7,243 bases of DNA from a bacterium UBP3_UBA6266. GTDB taxonomy: Bacteria; Auribacterota; UBA6266. The notes under the pieces were generated by a model. It searched no databases, was not told the DNA's origin, and was given only the letters and a program-made list of their open reading frames with translations. A program made the position numbers and the translations under genes. The DNA lies in NCBI GenBank assembly GCA_002440765.1, contig DJVC01000036.1:1-7243 (forward strand), read 5' to 3'. Positions 5,977 to 7,243 of the stretch are shown here, in pieces (positions within the stretch are counted from its first letter, which is position 1; the number at the start of each line of letters is the position of its first letter).

Positions 5977-7176
5977 ATGAGAAGATTTGTTTTAAATATA
6001 GCGATTTTAACAGTGTCCGCATTGCTTGTATTTGCGATTGTTCAGAATTATATCTCTTTCCGCGACAGGCAGAGGGCCGAATTATGCAGGGATAAATACC
6101 TCTGGAATAAAGCGGAAAAATTTTTCCGGAAATCAATAAGCGCAAATCCGTATAACTCAAACTATTACTCGGATTATGCGGATTTTTTATTATATCAGAG
6201 TAATTTCTCGAAGAACACAGGAGAATTACTGCTTTTGGCGGGGGATTTGTATGCCAGGGCATATTCATTAAATCCATGCTGGCGGGAATATCCTTTAAAA
6301 ATCGCTCAAGTAAAAATAAGATTGACGGGTATAGCAGGTAAAGAATTTCCGAAAACGCTAGGTAAATTATCAGAAGAAGCAATGGAATTTTTTAGGAAAG
6401 CTTATGCAAACGATCCCAACGGTTTTAATACCTCGTATGTGATTGGGTATTATGGTATTCAGATATATAATATACTGAGAGGCAATGATAAAGATTTTAT
6501 TGCCGGGCGTCTGAAGTATTCTTTAAATGAAAGGCCATGGTATTCCGTTTATATTTATCCCATAGTTTGGAATTCGACAAAACAGTATTCTGTCCTTGAG
6601 AAAATAACGCCTGATACCCTTATTACAAATGAATTGTTGTTTTTATTTATGACACAGGATCCGGAGTTGATTAAACAATGGCATGGCCAATACAAAAAAA
6701 TACAGGAATTAAAACAAAATGCCGATACAGATGAATTGAATGGCAAAAAGGCCCGGATTGAAGAGATAAAAGATAAACTCCTTTCGGTGTTGGATGAGGC
6801 CAATGGGAAAAATATCGACGGGAGCATATGGGTCGGAATTTCAGAACAGGGAGACCAGGATATTTCCGGCGGTAATATGTTTTTTAACGGGATTGTCTTC
6901 GGAGCCGCCGGATTTTCCCCCGGCAAGTCTGAAATCAAGATATCCGCCAAAGGCGCAAAATCGGATGATATGTGGCCCTATATGATTGTTCTGTTGGATG
7001 ATGAGATTATAGGCGAGACTTTTGTGAAAACGGATGATTGGAGTGAATATTCCTTTAGTATTAATTCAGACGGCGGGCCCAAAATCATCAGCATAATGTT
7101 TATCAACGACGGCGGAAACGAAAAAGAGGATCGCAATCTTTATATAGGGGATGCATGGGTTGAAAAAATTAAATAA
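5977..7176 (+). CDS. Membrane-anchored TPR-like protein with C-terminal CBM36/CBM60-like carbohydrate-binding domain
   Basis: The 399-residue product begins MRR and a hydrophobic helix (about 5-22), an uncleaved N-terminal anchor by appearance, placing the rest outside the cytoplasm. Residues about 33-165 are TPR-like: WNKAEKFFRKSISANPYN (43-60), LYARAYSLNP (91-100) and AMEFFRKAYANDPN (135-148) have the A..FF.KA....P pattern. A charged, probably coiled-coil stretch covers about 236-275. Residues about 316-398 resemble calcium-dependent xylan-binding modules: WPYMIVLLDDEIIGE, then WSEYSF, then IMFINDGG and DRNLYIGDAWVEKI (385-398). The 'ND...DRNLY...' acidic residues are where that family binds calcium and sugar. 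No catalytic domain is visible. The role is unknown; holding or sensing the neighbouring operon's polysaccharide is inference. The start is fixed by an in-frame stop at 5968. Its ribosome-binding site is weak: AAAGA lies only 3 bases away, and a better AAGGA (5949-5953) is too distant at 23 bases. Confidence 0.82.
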   Translation: MRRFVLNIAILTVSALLVFAIVQNYISFRDRQRAELCRDKYLWNKAEKFFRKSISANPYNSNYYSDYADFLLYQSNFSKNTGELLLLAGDLYARAYSLNPCWREYPLKIAQVKIRLTGIAGKEFPKTLGKLSEEAMEFFRKAYANDPNGFNTSYVIGYYGIQIYNILRGNDKDFIAGRLKYSLNERPWYSVYIYPIVWNSTKQYSVLEKITPDTLITNELLFLFMTQDPELIKQWHGQYKKIQELKQNADTDELNGKKARIEEIKDKLLSVLDEANGKNIDGSIWVGISEQGDQDISGGNMFFNGIVFGAAGFSPGKSEIKISAKGAKSDDMWPYMIVLLDDEIIGETFVKTDDWSEYSFSINSDGGPKIISIMFINDGGNEKEDRNLYIGDAWVEKIK

Positions 7177-7177
7177 A

Positions 7178-7243
7178 TTGAAATATATAGAAATTGGTAG
7201 AAATAAGGGAAATACATAGAAATAGATGGAAAGAAATAGAAAA
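7178..7243. repeat. Degenerate ~10-base tandem repeat, A-rich, open at the window end
   Basis: Starting one base after the stop codon of the plus-strand gene, seven units begin at 7178, 7188, 7198, 7207, 7217, 7227 and 7237. They read TTGAAAT, TAGAAAT, TAGAAAT, GGGAAAT, TAGAAAT, TGGAAAG and TAGAAAA, each followed by 2 to 3 variable bases. Spacing is 10 bases except one step of 9. The A-tracts therefore recur at about the helical pitch, which should bend the DNA. I see no hairpin terminator for the plus gene before the window ends. The array continues beyond the window, so its length is unknown. Confidence 0.7.

Noticed and set aside
5858..6382. 174-codon open frame on the minus strand opposite the TPR-CBM gene
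   Set aside because: It is antisense to the well-supported plus-strand gene and its translation shows no domain pattern. It would also occupy the divergent control region. AT-rich sequence gives such frames by chance.
6555..6950. 131-codon open frame on the minus strand
   Set aside because: It lies wholly opposite the coiled-coil and CBM part of the plus-strand gene, has no recognisable motifs, and is a shadow frame.

Overview
This window is part of a surface-polysaccharide biosynthesis locus, probably from a Gram-negative bacterium. Six genes lie head to tail on the minus strand, and one is divergent on the plus strand. In transcription order the minus-strand run is: an O-antigen polymerase/ligase-like membrane protein (5825 to 4383), a GT4 glycosyltransferase (4386 to 3277), a WbbL-type GT2 glycosyltransferase (3262 to 2315), a second GT2 glycosyltransferase (2282 to 1317), a DegT/DnrJ/EryC1/StrS-type PLP sugar aminotransferase (1345 to 128), and the first 43 codons of another GT4 glycosyltransferase (131 to the window edge). 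Adjacent genes overlap (two ATGA junctions and one 29-base overlap) or are separated by 14 to 32 bases. I see no terminator inside the run, so it reads as one operon.

The 151-base gap 5826-5976 separates this operon from a plus-strand gene at 5977-7176. The gap is AT-rich, carries a good sigma70-like promoter facing the plus gene, and contains an inverted repeat that brackets that promoter's -10 box. The plus gene encodes a predicted membrane-anchored, extracytoplasmic protein. It has a TPR-like helical part, a short coiled-coil stretch and a C-terminal domain resembling the calcium-dependent xylan-binding carbohydrate-binding modules (CBM36/CBM60 type). After its stop codon a roughly 10-base, purine-rich tandem repeat (consensus TAGAAAT plus three bases) starts and runs off the window end.

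Proposed working together (inference): the aminotransferase makes an amino-deoxy sugar nucleotide. The four glycosyltransferases add successive sugars to a lipid-linked oligosaccharide on the cytoplasmic face. The multi-pass membrane protein polymerises or transfers the product on the other face, and the TPR-CBM protein may hold or recognise the glycan there. The initiating sugar-phosphate transferase, a Wzx flippase and the upstream sugar-nucleotide enzymes are not in the window.

Taxonomy cannot be fixed from this sequence. The mixed, moderately AT-rich composition, the O-antigen-type genes and the A-rich intergenic repeat would suit an uncultured phylum such as Omnitrophota or a relative, but this is a low-confidence guess. 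No RNA genes, CRISPR arrays, insertion sequences or broken genes were seen.
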